Assembly (NCBI RefSeq): GCF_900115005.1
Contig: NZ_FOUY01000004.1
Location: 124,001 to 188,000 of the forward strand
Origin: Pseudonocardia ammonioxydans
GTDB taxonomy: Bacteria > Actinomycetota > Actinomycetes > Mycobacteriales > Pseudonocardiaceae
Length of the DNA stretch: 64,000 bases
Direction: 5' to 3'
Shown: positions 15,513 to 23,632 of the stretch, piece by piece
Numbering within the stretch: the stretch's first letter is position 1
Layout: each line of letters begins with the position of its first letter
The notes under the pieces: generated by a model
The model's input: only the letters and a program-made list of their open reading frames with translations
What the model was told of the DNA's origin: nothing
The model's database searches: none
Made by a program: the position numbers and the translations under genes

Positions 15513-17879
15513 ATGACCACCGCCGCCGACCCCTCGTCCGCCACGGCCGCGCCGGCCGCGGATCCGCTCGCCGAGATCGAGCAGCGGGTGCTGTGGCTGT
15601 CCACCGCGATCATCGATGCGGCCAACCGGCGAGGTGACCCGAGCGGGCTCAAGGTGGGCGGGCACCAGGCGTCCTCGGCGTCGATGGTGACGATCATGAC
15701 GGCGCTCTGGTTCGAGCACCTGCGGGCCGACGACCGGGTCTCGGTGAAGCCGCACGCCTCCCCGGTGCTGCACGCGATCAACTACCTGCTCGGCGACCTC
15801 GACGAGTCCTACCTGCCGACCCTGCGCGCGTTCGGCGGGCTGCAGTCCTACCCGTCGCGGACCAAGGACCCCGACCCGGTCGACTACTCCACGGGCTCGG
15901 TCGGGATCGGTGCGACCGCCCCGATCTGGGGTGCGCTCGCCCGGCGCTACGTCTCCGCCCGGTTCGGGGGAGCGGACGCGGACCCGGCGGAGGCCGGCCG
16001 GCGCGGCAGGCAGTACTCGCTGGTCGGCGACGCCGAGCTCGACGAGGGCGCGGTGTGGGAGGCCATCCTCGACCCGATGGTCGGCGAGCTCGGCGAGGTC
16101 GTGTGGATCGTCGACCTGAACCGTCAGTCGCTGGACCGGGTCGTGCCGAACATCGGCACCCCGCGGATCGAGGGCATGTTCCGCGCCGCCGGGTGGCAGG
16201 TCCTCACCGTCAAGTACGGCCGGCTGCTGCACGAGCTGTTCGCGCGCCCCGGCGGGGACGCGCTGCGGGCCCGGATCGACGGCATGCCCAACCCCGAGTA
16301 CCAGCGGCTGCTGCGCTGCGACGCCGACGAGGTCCGCACCCGGCTGCCGGACGTCGGCTCGGGACCGGACGGCCCCGCCCTCGCCGAGCTGGTCGCGACC
16401 CTGGACGACGCGACGCTGCTCGCCGCCGTCCGCAACCTCGGCGGCCACGACGCCGCCGCGCTCGGCGAGGCGTTCGACGAGATCGACGACTCCCGGCCGA
16501 CGGTGATCCTCGCCTACACCGTGAAGGGGCACGGGCTGGCCACCGCGGGGCACCCGCAGAACCACGGCTCGATCCTCACCGCCGAGCAGATGGCCGAGCT
16601 CGCCGACGCGGTCGGCGCGGACGTCGACGACCCGTGGCACCGCTTCCCCGCCGACTCGGCCGCGGGACGGCTCTGCGCGCGGACCGCGGAGCGGCTGCAC
16701 CGCGAGGAGACGGTGCCGGTGCCGGCGCCGGAGCTCCCCACCGACATCGGCCGCACGCCGTCCGGGCGCGCGACCACCCAGGCCGCGCTCGGCCGTGCCC
16801 TGCTCGACCTCACCCGGGAGGCCCCGGACGCGGCCGCCCGGGTCGTGACGCTCTGCCCGGACGTGTCGTCGTCGACGAACCTCGGCGGCTGGGTCAACAA
16901 GGTCGGCGTGTGGTCGACCGCGGAGCGCAAGAACTGGTTCGACGACGACCCCGAGACGATCCTGCACTGGCGCGAGCGGCCCACCGGGCAGCACCTGGAG
17001 CTGGGCATCGCCGAGGGCAACCTGGTCGGCGCGCTCGGCGAGCTGGGCGCCACCTGGTCGCGGTGGGGTCAGCCGGTGCTGCCGATCGGGGTGCTCTACG
17101 ACCCGTTCGTCGAGCGCGCACTGGAGCCGTGGTCGTTCGGGATCTACGCCGGCGGGCAGTCGATCCTGGTCGGGACGCCGTCCGGGGTGTCGCTGGCCCC
17201 CGAGGGCGGGGCCCACCAGTCGGTCACGACGCCGTCGGTGGGGCTCGAGCAGCCCGGGTGCGTGACCTACGAGCCGGCGTTCGCGATCGACGTCGAGTGG
17301 ACGCTGCTGGCCTCGCTGGCCCGGCTCGGGCGTCCGGACGGGACCTCGGCCTACCTGCGGCTGTCCACCCGGCCGGTCGACCAGGCCCTCGCCGACGTGC
17401 CCGCCGACCCGGCGGCCCGCGAGCGGCGCCGCCGCCAGGTCGTCGCCGGCGCGTACCCGCTGCGCCGGGCGGCGGGGGAGCGCCCGGACCTGACGATCGC
17501 GGCGATGGGCCCGCTGCTGACCGAGGCGCTCACCGCCGCCGACCGCCTCACCGAGCAGGGCTACGCCGTCGACGTCGTGTGTGTGACCGCCGCCGGACTG
17601 CTGTTCGACGCCGTGCAGGCGCGCGCCGGCCGCCCGGCCCGGCCGCAGGCCGAGCCGTGGATCCTCGAGGCCGCGTTCCCGGCCCGCCGGGCCGCGCCCC
17701 TGGTCACGCTGCTCGACGGGCACCCGCACACGCTCGCGTTCCTGGCCGGGGTCAACCGGGTGCCGGCCACCCACCTGGGCGTGTCGCGGTTCGGGCAGTC
17801 CGGCGACCTCGGGTCCGTCTACGCCCACCACGGGCTGGACGCCGACGCGGTGGTGGGGGCGGCGTTCGACCTGCTGTGA
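15513..17879 (+). CDS. AceE-like thiamine-diphosphate-dependent E1 / transketolase-like enzyme
   Basis: The 788-residue single-chain protein has a transketolase-type ThDP motif: G172-D173 in SLVGDAELDEGAVWEAI, with N203 in WIVDLNRQS at the expected 30-residue spacing. It also has the homodimeric E1-like segments LKVGGHQASSASMV, KPHASPVLHAINYLLG, YTVKGHGL, and a second-half pyrimidine-binding region (LGIAEGNLVGALGELGATWS). This matches single-chain pyruvate dehydrogenase E1 (AceE), but the protein is about 100 residues shorter than usual AceE. It could act on another 2-oxo acid. The ATG is preceded by GGAGAG. No E2 or E3 gene is nearby. Regulation by the divergent Lrp-type protein is inferred. 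Confidence 0.82.
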   Translation: MTTAADPSSATAAPAADPLAEIEQRVLWLSTAIIDAANRRGDPSGLKVGGHQASSASMVTIMTALWFEHLRADDRVSVKPHASPVLHAINYLLGDLDESYLPTLRAFGGLQSYPSRTKDPDPVDYSTGSVGIGATAPIWGALARRYVSARFGGADADPAEAGRRGRQYSLVGDAELDEGAVWEAILDPMVGELGEVVWIVDLNRQSLDRVVPNIGTPRIEGMFRAAGWQVLTVKYGRLLHELFARPGGDALRARIDGMPNPEYQRLLRCDADEVRTRLPDVGSGPDGPALAELVATLDDATLLAAVRNLGGHDAAALGEAFDEIDDSRPTVILAYTVKGHGLATAGHPQNHGSILTAEQMAELADAVGADVDDPWHRFPADSAAGRLCARTAERLHREETVPVPAPELPTDIGRTPSGRATTQAALGRALLDLTREAPDAAARVVTLCPDVSSSTNLGGWVNKVGVWSTAERKNWFDDDPETILHWRERPTGQHLELGIAEGNLVGALGELGATWSRWGQPVLPIGVLYDPFVERALEPWSFGIYAGGQSILVGTPSGVSLAPEGGAHQSVTTPSVGLEQPGCVTYEPAFAIDVEWTLLASLARLGRPDGTSAYLRLSTRPVDQALADVPADPAARERRRRQVVAGAYPLRRAAGERPDLTIAAMGPLLTEALTAADRLTEQGYAVDVVCVTAAGLLFDAVQARAGRPARPQAEPWILEAAFPARRAAPLVTLLDGHPHTLAFLAGVNRVPATHLGVSRFGQSGDLGSVYAHHGLDADAVVGAAFDLL

Positions 17880-17923
17880 CGCTCGCTGCGGCGCTCGACC
17901 TGCTGTGACGCTCGACTGCGGCG
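17866..17923. repeat. 29-bp tandem duplication across the stop codon
   Basis: TCGACCTGCTGTGACGCTCG occurs at 17866-17885 and again at 17895-17914, a 29-bp period. The copy repeats the last codons and TGA of the E1-like gene, so the second stop is a relic 29 bp downstream of the real one. Confidence 0.85.
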
Positions 17924-17925
17924 AG

Positions 17926-18402
17926 CTACCGCAGGATCTCCACGAGCAGCACCCACGTGTTCGTCAGCGCCCCGCCGAACGCGGCGACGGTGCTGACCAC
18001 GATCCCGTGGGTGCCGGCCACCGAGCCGGCCACGAGCAGCACCCTGGCCACGACCGTCCCGCCCACGGTCAGCACGGTGACCACGACGGCGCCGATCCGG
18101 GTGGCGCGGGGCTGCTCGGCGGGCCGGGGGCCAGGACGGCTCAGGTGGATCAGCGGTGGCCCGAGCGCCACGCTCAGCACCAGCAGCTCCACGCCGTAGG
18201 CGAGCGGGTGCTGCGGCACCAGCAGCAGCATCGCCGACAGCGTCGGGACCACCAGCAGGAGCAGCGCGAACGCCGCGCGCGACGGCAGCGACGCCGACGT
18301 CACGATCTGTCGCAGATTGATCGACATCGACACGAACAGCAGGCCGATCAGGGCGGCACCGGCACCGGTGACGGCGACCCCGAAATCACTCCAGGACTCC
18401 AC
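17926..18402 (-). CDS. Four-helix integral membrane protein, 158 aa
   Basis: No named family is recognised. Four hydrophobic segments are visible: VAVTGAGAALIGLLFVSMSI (about 9-28), RAAFALLLLVVPTLSAMLLL (42-61), YGVELLVLSVALGPPLI, and GAVVVTVLTVGGTVVARVLLVAG followed by TVAAFGGALTNTWVLLVEIL. The short charged loops (NLRQIV, HLSRPGPRPAEQPRATR) would face the cytoplasm under the positive-inside rule. It resembles the many uncharacterised modulator-like membrane proteins in actinomycetes. It converges on the E1-like gene with a 46-bp gap that contains the stop-codon duplication. Confidence 0.7.
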   Translation of the reverse strand: MESWSDFGVAVTGAGAALIGLLFVSMSINLRQIVTSASLPSRAAFALLLLVVPTLSAMLLLVPQHPLAYGVELLVLSVALGPPLIHLSRPGPRPAEQPRATRIGAVVVTVLTVGGTVVARVLLVAGSVAGTHGIVVSTVAAFGGALTNTWVLLVEILR

Positions 18403-18504
18403 GGCGGCCGCCCTCCCCGGTCCCGGCGCGGGGACCGGGGGAGGAGTCGGTGGCCGGCCCCGGGGTGTTAGCGGCGGCCCGGGGTGTCAGCGGTGTGCCC
18501 CCGG

Positions 18505-19467
18505 TCAGGAGGAGGGCGCCGGTGGCTCCTGCGGCGGTTCGTCGTCGCCGGACTTGTCGCCGTCGGACTTGCCCCCTGCGGCGAGGAACCGCTCGAACTC
18601 GGCGGCCAGCTCGTCGCCGCTGGGCAGCTCGCCGCCGTCGAGACCCTCGGTGAGGTCCCCGGACTCGCGGGCGGCCGCCACCTGGTCGTACTGCTCCTCG
18701 AGCGCCTTCACCACCTGCACGACCTCGTCCGACTCGGCCATCTGCTCGGCGATCTCGCTGTCGGCCTGCTCGGCGGCACGGGTCAGCGTCTCGGTCGGCA
18801 GGTACAGCCCGGCGGCGAGCCCGGCGTGGTCGAGCAGGACCCGCGCCGCCTGGGGGTAGGCCGACCGTGCCAGGTAGTGCGGCACGTGCACGGCGAAGCC
18901 CATCGCGTCCTGCCCGGCCTGGCCGAGGCGGTACTCCAGCAGCGCGGCCGCGCTGCCCGGGACGTCGGCCGTGGCGAACCACGGGGTGTGGCCCTCGACC
19001 AGCTCCGACCGGGTCGCGTGCGCGGTCACCCCGATCGGGCGGGTGTGCGGGACGGCCATCGGGATGCCCTGCAGGGTGATCACCAGGCGGACGCCGAGCT
19101 GCTCGACGAGCAGGCCCATCGCGGCGACGAACCGCTCCCACTGGGTGTCCGGCTCCGGCCCGGACAGCAGCAGGTACTGCGTGTCACCGGTGTCGGAGAG
19201 CGCGACGACGTCGAGCGTCGGCGGGTGGTACTCGGTCCAGCGGTCGGTCTCGAACCGCAGCGGTGGGCGCCGGGAGCGGTAGTCGACGAGCTGGTCGACG
19301 TCGAAGCCGGCCACGCGGGTGGTCTCGCGGTCGTCGGTCAGCGCGCCGACGGCGAGCGCACCCGCGTTGCCCGCGTCCACGAACCCGTCCAGGACGACGA
19401 TCAGGACGGGCTCGTCGAGCTCCGGAGCGGCCGGGTCGACCTGGTAGAGCTGTGCGGGATCGAGCAC
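18505..19467 (-). CDS. PAC2-family protein (proteasome assembly chaperone-like fold)
   Basis: GTG 19467-19465 is chosen over longer readings because GGAGGAC lies 7 nt upstream. The 320-residue protein has the PAC2 core (EPVLIVVLDGFVDAGNAGAL near residue 20, TRVAGFDVDQLVDYRSRRP, LVITLQGIPMAVPHTRPIGV). The C-terminal tail is long, acidic and Pro/Gly-rich (GKSDGDKSGDDEPPQEPP). PAC2-fold proteins pair as proteasome chaperones in eukaryotes. In actinobacteria, which can carry 20S proteasomes, the homologues are conserved but poorly characterised. It is cytoplasmic and divergent from the MFS gene. Confidence 0.85.
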   Translation of the reverse strand: MLDPAQLYQVDPAAPELDEPVLIVVLDGFVDAGNAGALAVGALTDDRETTRVAGFDVDQLVDYRSRRPPLRFETDRWTEYHPPTLDVVALSDTGDTQYLLLSGPEPDTQWERFVAAMGLLVEQLGVRLVITLQGIPMAVPHTRPIGVTAHATRSELVEGHTPWFATADVPGSAAALLEYRLGQAGQDAMGFAVHVPHYLARSAYPQAARVLLDHAGLAAGLYLPTETLTRAAEQADSEIAEQMAESDEVVQVVKALEEQYDQVAAARESGDLTEGLDGGELPSGDELAAEFERFLAAGGKSDGDKSGDDEPPQEPPAPSS

Positions 19468-19601
19468 CGGTGTCCTCCATGTCGTGGCGTGCGCGGCCGA
19501 CCCTATCCGGAGCCGGGGCGGGCCGGTGGTGCGGACGCCGGTGTGACCCCGTCCGCCTCCGTGCCCGTGCGCCGGGCGGGTGGAGGAGGATGTGGAACGC
19601 C

Positions 19602-20903
19602 ATGCAATCGTCACAGCGCGCCTATCTGGTCTGGTCCGCCGGTCTCCTCGCCTACATCGTCGCGGTGCTGCAACGCAGCTCGTTCGGTGTCGCCGGTCTC
19701 GACGCGGCCGAGCGGTTCGAGGCGACGCCGACGGTGCTCGCCGGGTTCCTCGTGCTGCAGCTGCTGGTGTACGCGGCGCTGCAGGTGCCGGTCGGGCTGC
19801 TGCTCGACCGGTTCGGGGCGCGGGCGATGGTGCTCGCCGGTGCGGTGACGATGACGGCCGCGCAGGTCATGGTCGCGCTGGTGACGTCGCTGCCGCTGGC
19901 GATCGTCGCCCGGGTGCTGGTCGGGGTCGGGGACGCGCTGACGTTCATCTCCGTGCTGTCGGTGGTGTCGGTGTGGTTCCCCGCGCGCCGGGTGCCGCTG
20001 ATGACGCAGCTGACGGCGCTGCTGGGCCAGTTCGGCCAGGTGCTGTCGGCGATCCCGCTGGCCACGCTGCTGCACGGCTACGGCTGGACGACCGCGTTCC
20101 TCGCCGCCGCGGCGGCGGGCCTGGTCGCCGGCATCGCCGTGCTCGCCGTGTTCCGCGACCGCCCGCCGGGCAGTCCGGCGCCGGCGACGGCGGCGACCCC
20201 GCGCGAGGTCCTCGACGGTCTCAAGGACGCCTGGCGGCACCCGGGCACCCGGCTCGGGTTGTGGACCCATGCCGGCACGCAGTTCTCCGGGCTCGTGTTC
20301 GCGCTGCTGTGGGGCGTCCCGTACCTGGTCGCCGGGCAGGGCATGAGCACCACCGGCGCCTCGGTCATGCTGACGGTGCTGGTGCTGGCCGGGGCCGTCG
20401 TCGGCCCGGTCTTCGGGGAGTTCACCGCGCGGCACCCGCTGCGCCGGTCCTGGCTCGTGCTGTCGGTGATCGGCGCGACCGCGCTGGTGTGGGCCGTGGT
20501 GCTGCTCGTGCCGCCGCCCGCGCCGCTGTGGCTGCTGGTGCTGCTCGTGCTGGTGCTGGCCGCGAACGGCCCCAGCTCGGCGGTCGGGTTCGACTACGCC
20601 CGCACGTTCAACCCGGAGCACCGGCGCGGGACGGCCGTCGGGATCGTCAACGTCGGCGGGTTCACCGCCTCGCTGACGACGACGCTGCTGGTCGGCGCGG
20701 TGCTGGGCCTCGCGGGTGGCTACACGCCGGAGGCGTTCCGGATCGCCTGGCTGGTGCAGTTCCCGATCTGGGCGGTCACCACGCTCGGGGTGCTCGCCAC
20801 GCGACGCAAGGCGCGGCGCGTGATGGCCGAGGAGGGCACCGTCGTGCCGCCGCTGCGCGAGGCGCTGCGGCGCAACCGGCGCCGGCGGCGCGACGTGTCC
20901 TGA
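19602..20903 (+). CDS. Major facilitator superfamily transporter
   Basis: ATG 19602 lies 12 nt after GGAGGAGG; an in-frame ATG at 19590 touches that ribosome site, so the internal one is preferred. The 433-residue protein has twelve hydrophobic segments and the MFS motif-A-like loop GLLLDRFGARAMVLAG between TM2 and TM3. The second-half counterpart is GEFTARHPLRRSWLVL. TM4 and TM5 carry VARVLVGVGDALTFISVLSV, resembling the nitrate/oxalate or drug-resistance branches. The basic tail is RRNRRRRRDVS. Direction and substrate are unknown. It is followed by a strong terminator shared with the convergent padR gene. Confidence 0.88.
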   Translation: MQSSQRAYLVWSAGLLAYIVAVLQRSSFGVAGLDAAERFEATPTVLAGFLVLQLLVYAALQVPVGLLLDRFGARAMVLAGAVTMTAAQVMVALVTSLPLAIVARVLVGVGDALTFISVLSVVSVWFPARRVPLMTQLTALLGQFGQVLSAIPLATLLHGYGWTTAFLAAAAAGLVAGIAVLAVFRDRPPGSPAPATAATPREVLDGLKDAWRHPGTRLGLWTHAGTQFSGLVFALLWGVPYLVAGQGMSTTGASVMLTVLVLAGAVVGPVFGEFTARHPLRRSWLVLSVIGATALVWAVVLLVPPPAPLWLLVLLVLVLAANGPSSAVGFDYARTFNPEHRRGTAVGIVNVGGFTASLTTTLLVGAVLGLAGGYTPEAFRIAWLVQFPIWAVTTLGVLATRRKARRVMAEEGTVVPPLREALRRNRRRRRDVS

Positions 20904-20942
20904 GCGCCACGGTCGCGGGACCCTCCCGCGCTCCCGGGGCCT

Positions 20943-21002
20943 GCCGAGGTGCGGCCCAGCGCGGATCGTCCGTCACTGGAGCGCGCTGGGCCGCACCTCG
21001 GC
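20943..21002. terminator. 21-bp perfect inverted repeat between convergent genes
   Basis: The left arm at 20943-20963 (starting GCCGAGGTGCGGCCC) is exactly complementary to 20982-21002, with an 18-nt loop. It sits between the MFS stop and the padR stop and should terminate both. Confidence 0.85.
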
Positions 21003-21017
21003 GGCGATGCCGGTGTC

Positions 21018-21830
21018 TCACTCGGCGAGCAGGCGGTAGAGCGCCTTGCGTGCCTCGGTCAGCGACTCGGTCGCCGAGGCGATCTGCTCCGGGGTACCGG
21101 CCGCGGCGACCTGCTGGGCGGCCGCGAACAGCTTCGACAGCTCCTCGGCGAAACCGTCGCCCGGCTCGTCGGACGCCTCGTTCCCGGCGGTGAAGGGGGC
21201 CCACACCGCGTCGAGCGTGGCGCGGTGCTCCTCGACGTGCCGGGTGCCCTCCTCGGTGAGGTGGACGACGCGGCGGCCGTCGCTCTGCTCGGAGCGGACC
21301 AGGCCCTCGTCCTCGAGCTGGGACAGCATCGGGTACACCGATCCCGGACTGGGCTTCCACTGCCCGCCGGAGCGCGCGGTGATCTCCTGGATGATCTCGT
21401 ATCCGTGCCGCGGGCCGTCGGCGACGACGGCGAGCACCGCCGTGCGGACGTCGCCGCGTGCGGTCCGCCGGCCGCGCCGGCCGAACCCGCGACCGGGGCC
21501 GCCGGGACCGAACCCGCCCGGGCCGAAGGGGCCTCCCGGACCGAAGCCACCGGGACCGAAGCCACCGGGACCGAAGTCGCGGCCGCGGGGGTGCGGGCCG
21601 CCGCGGTGGTGCCGGCGGCCACGGCCGGGCGGGCCGGGCCGCTCGTGCTCCCGGCCGGGCCGGTCGTTGTCGTGCTGGTCGTTCTCGTCGTCGGGGTCGT
21701 GCACGGCTGCCTCCTCGGGGCCGCAGGGGAAGGGGATGCCGGGTCCGGAGCGGGCCCAGGGGTGGCGGAAGCCGGACCGGCGCCCGCGGCGGGCGAACGG
21801 CGGGCCCCAGGGAATGTCTCGCGTGGTCAT
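21018..21830 (-). CDS. PadR-family transcriptional regulator with Gly-rich N-terminal extension
   Basis: ATG 21830 (MTTRDIPWGPPF) is preceded by AGAGGACG. The 270-residue protein is longer than a minimal PadR because about 115 N-terminal residues are disordered, His/Arg/Gly-rich, with repeated FGPGG units. The PadR winged helix follows (RTAVLAVVADGPRHGYEIIQEI ... PSPGSVYPMLSQLEDEGLVR), then a C-terminal helical dimer domain (EELSKLFAAAQQVAAAG). PadR proteins usually repress their own promoter and adjacent transporter genes. An AT-rich dyad upstream (21886-21923) is a candidate operator. It is convergent with the MFS gene. Confidence 0.9.
   Translation of the reverse strand: MTTRDIPWGPPFARRGRRSGFRHPWARSGPGIPFPCGPEEAAVHDPDDENDQHDNDRPGREHERPGPPGRGRRHHRGGPHPRGRDFGPGGFGPGGFGPGGPFGPGGFGPGGPGRGFGRRGRRTARGDVRTAVLAVVADGPRHGYEIIQEITARSGGQWKPSPGSVYPMLSQLEDEGLVRSEQSDGRRVVHLTEEGTRHVEEHRATLDAVWAPFTAGNEASDEPGDGFAEELSKLFAAAQQVAAAGTPEQIASATESLTEARKALYRLLAE
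21508..21576. repeat. 15-bp repeats encoding FGPGG units in PadR
   Basis: Two identical 15-bp units (21541-21555 and 21556-21570, CCGAAGCCACCGGGA) and degenerate relatives on either side encode the FGPGG repeats of the PadR N-terminus. One 18-bp variant breaks the register by a codon. Confidence 0.75.
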
Positions 21831-21885
21831 GACGTGTCGTCCTCTCGTCGTCGAGTCTCCTCGTCGATCGGCTCGGATGCCATCA

Positions 21886-21923
21886 CGATATATCGAGAGC
21901 GGTCGTCGTTGCAACGAGATATG
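21886..21923. promoter_or_regulatory. Candidate PadR operator
   Basis: In a GC-rich setting, the AT-rich palindrome CGATATATCG (21886-21895) is followed about 18 bp later by CGAGATATGT. PadR operators are typically AT-rich dyads of this look. It lies 56 bp upstream of the padR start and also upstream of the divergent gene at 22051. Confidence 0.5.
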
Positions 21924-22050
21924 TCTGCGAATTTTCGGGGAGTGCGGCCCGGCCGTTCGGAGGTGGCTGTGGCGCCGCGGATGCCGTTGACTGGACGACG
22001 ACGGTTCGCGCACGTCCGGGAGCTCCCGGACCGGTCGAGGGGAGGGCGTC

Positions 22051-22509
22051 GTGCGGCGGCGTGGTGGCGGGACGGGCGGCGAGAACGTGGTCCCGAACGG
22101 CGGTGTGGTTCCGAACGGCGGCGGGGTCCCGACCGGCGGTGGGGTTCCGGCCGGTGAGGACTCGGCGGAGGAGCTCGACCTGACCGGCGTCTCGGCCGCC
22201 GAGCTGCGGGACCGGCTGTCCGCCTTCTCCGACGGCCGCGACGTCCGGGTCGTCCGTGCGGCGGTCGACCTGCGCGAGAGCCTGGACCGGCTGTCCGCGG
22301 CGATCACGGAGCGCCGGGCGGCGATCGTCGGGCGGGCCGGGGAGATCGCGCGTGCCGCGGCGCCGTTCGCCGGCGGGGCCCTCGCCGCCGGGGTCGGCGC
22401 GGCACTGGTGGCGAAGCGGGTGCGGCGGCCGCGAGGGCCCGTGCACCGAGGAGTCGCGCACCGAGGAGTCGCGCACCGAGGAGTCGCGCACCGAGGAGTC
22501 GCGCACTGA
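22051..22509 (+). CDS. Hypothetical protein with C-terminal HRGVA repeats, 152 aa
   Basis: GTG 22051 follows GAGGGGAGGGCGTC. Three parts are visible. The Gly/Pro/Val-rich N-terminus has short repeats (VVPNGG, GVPTGG, GVPAG). The charged helical middle (ELRDRLSAFSDGRDVRVVRAAVDLRESLDRLSAAITERRAAIVGRA) leads into a hydrophobic Ala/Gly helix (APFAGGALAAGVGAALVAKRVRR, about residues 108-131), possibly a membrane anchor or amphipathic helix. The tail consists of four HRGVA pentapeptides. The middle resembles the DUF3618 type of actinobacterial proteins, but I am not sure. It is divergent from padR. Confidence 0.6.
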   Translation: MRRRGGGTGGENVVPNGGVVPNGGGVPTGGGVPAGEDSAEELDLTGVSAAELRDRLSAFSDGRDVRVVRAAVDLRESLDRLSAAITERRAAIVGRAGEIARAAAPFAGGALAAGVGAALVAKRVRRPRGPVHRGVAHRGVAHRGVAHRGVAH

Positions 22510-22517
22510 GGGGTGCG
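22443..22517. repeat. 15-bp tandem repeat ending a gene
   Basis: GCACCGAGGAGTCGC occurs four times perfectly (22443-22502), followed by a decayed fifth copy. In that copy a C-to-T change turns CACCGA into CACTGA and supplies the stop codon at 22507-22509. Confidence 0.9.
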
Positions 22518-22664
22518 CACCCGGCCGGCGGCGAACGCGGCGACTGTCGCATTCGTCCTGGTCACCCGGCCCGACCGAACCGATCAGGTCATGCCGGTGC
22601 GCTTGCTCGACGCCGTTGTGAGGGCGGACACTCGGAGGTACGGATCCACCGGAAGGAGTGTCCC

Positions 22665-23108
22665 ATGAAGGTGTCCGACATCCTGCGGATCAAGGGCGAT
22701 GCGGTGCACACCGTGCTGTCGTGGAACACGGTCGAGGAGGCGGCCACCCGGCTCGCCGGACCGCCGCCCATCGGTGCACTGGTGGTCTCCGACGACGGGT
22801 TCCGCGAGCGCGTCGACGGCATCGTCTCCGAGCGCGACATCGTCCGCAGGCTCGCGACCGACGGCGTGGGCCTGATGAAGCTGACGGTCGCCGACGTCAT
22901 GACCCGCCACGTCATCACCTGCACCCCGGACGAGTCGATCGCCGAGGTCATGGCGAAGATGAACCGCTGGCGGCACCGGCACCTGCCGGTCGTCGACGAG
23001 GGACGGCTCTGCGGAATGATCAGCATCGGGGACGTCGTCAAGCAGCGGCTGGCCGAGATGAGCACCGAGGCGGGCGTGCTGCGCGACATCTACCTCGCGA
23101 GCCACTGA
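22665..23108 (+). CDS. Tandem CBS-domain protein
   Basis: ATG 22665 follows GGAAGGAGTGTCCC, an excellent ribosome site. The 147-residue protein consists of two CBS domains. CBS1 (about residues 8-62) has GALVVSDDGFRERVDGIVSERDIVRRL, and CBS2 (about 76-135) has VMTRHVITCTPDESIAEVMAKMN and HLPVVDEGRLCGMISIGDVVKQRL. Such stand-alone CBS pairs bind adenine nucleotides or related ligands and act as energy or stress sensors; Mycobacterium Hrp1 is the closest type. No catalytic domain is fused. A 17-bp tandem repeat straddles its stop codon. Confidence 0.9.
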   Translation: MKVSDILRIKGDAVHTVLSWNTVEEAATRLAGPPPIGALVVSDDGFRERVDGIVSERDIVRRLATDGVGLMKLTVADVMTRHVITCTPDESIAEVMAKMNRWRHRHLPVVDEGRLCGMISIGDVVKQRLAEMSTEAGVLRDIYLASH

Positions 23109-23162
23109 TGTTCGCGAGCCACTGACTCTCGGGGGCTACCGACTCTCGGGGGCCACTGACGG
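23095..23162. repeat. 17-bp tandem repeat (4 copies) across the CBS gene stop
   Basis: The units start at 23095, 23112, 23129 and 23146. The first two share TCGCGAGCCACTGA; the last two begin TCGGGGGC. The first copy includes the last codons and TGA of the CBS gene. The 17-bp period cannot preserve a reading frame. Confidence 0.85.
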
Positions 23163-23206
23163 GTCACATCGGGAACGTCGGCGGGGTCGTGGGCGTTGTG
23201 CGGGAC

Positions 23207-23632
23207 ATGAGCGCTGCATCCGCTTCGTCCGCCGGCCGCCGGGCCGGCCGCACGGCCGCCTTCGCCACGCTCTTCCGCGCCCTGACCCGACGCGGTGGGC
23301 CGGGCGAGCCCGGGCCCGTCGAGCGGGTCAAGGCACTGCCGTCGATGGTCCGCGACGCCTGGCGCGGCAGCTACCCGCACCTGGGCAAGGGCCGGATGGC
23401 GACGTTCCTGCTCGCCCTAGCCTACCTGGTCTCCCCGGTCGACGTCGTGCCGGAGATGTTCCTGGCCGTGCTGGGCCTGACCGACGACGCCGTCGTCGCC
23501 ATGTGGCTGGGCGGGTCACTGCTCGTCGAGGCCGACCGCTACCTCGGCTGGCGCCGGCAGCACCCCGTGACGATCGACCCGGTGCCCACGCCGCAGGTCA
23601 GGACGAGCAATTGGCCCGGACGTAGTCGTTGA
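23207..23632 (+). CDS. DUF1232 (YkvA-like) membrane protein
   Basis: ATG 23207 is taken as start; a GTG at 23189 is possible and no strong ribosome site distinguishes them. The 141-residue protein contains the DUF1232 signature in ATFLLALAYLVSPVDVVPEMFLAVLGLTDD (about residues 60-90), with the conserved SPVDxxPE motif followed by a hydrophobic helix (VVAMWLGGSLLVEADRYLG). Family members are small membrane-associated proteins of unknown function. Its last 35 bp overlap the 3' end of the convergent lipoprotein gene. Confidence 0.82.
   Translation: MSAASASSAGRRAGRTAAFATLFRALTRRGGPGEPGPVERVKALPSMVRDAWRGSYPHLGKGRMATFLLALAYLVSPVDVVPEMFLAVLGLTDDAVVAMWLGGSLLVEADRYLGWRRQHPVTIDPVPTPQVRTSNWPGRSR

Noticed and set aside
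15381..17831. Very long antisense open frames (e.g. opposite the AceE-like gene, the BCCT gene at 11175-13298 and the FumA gene)
   Set aside because: They arise from third-position G/C bias on the opposite strand. Their translations are Arg/Pro/Gly-rich with no domain or start signal, while the sense proteins have intact active sites.
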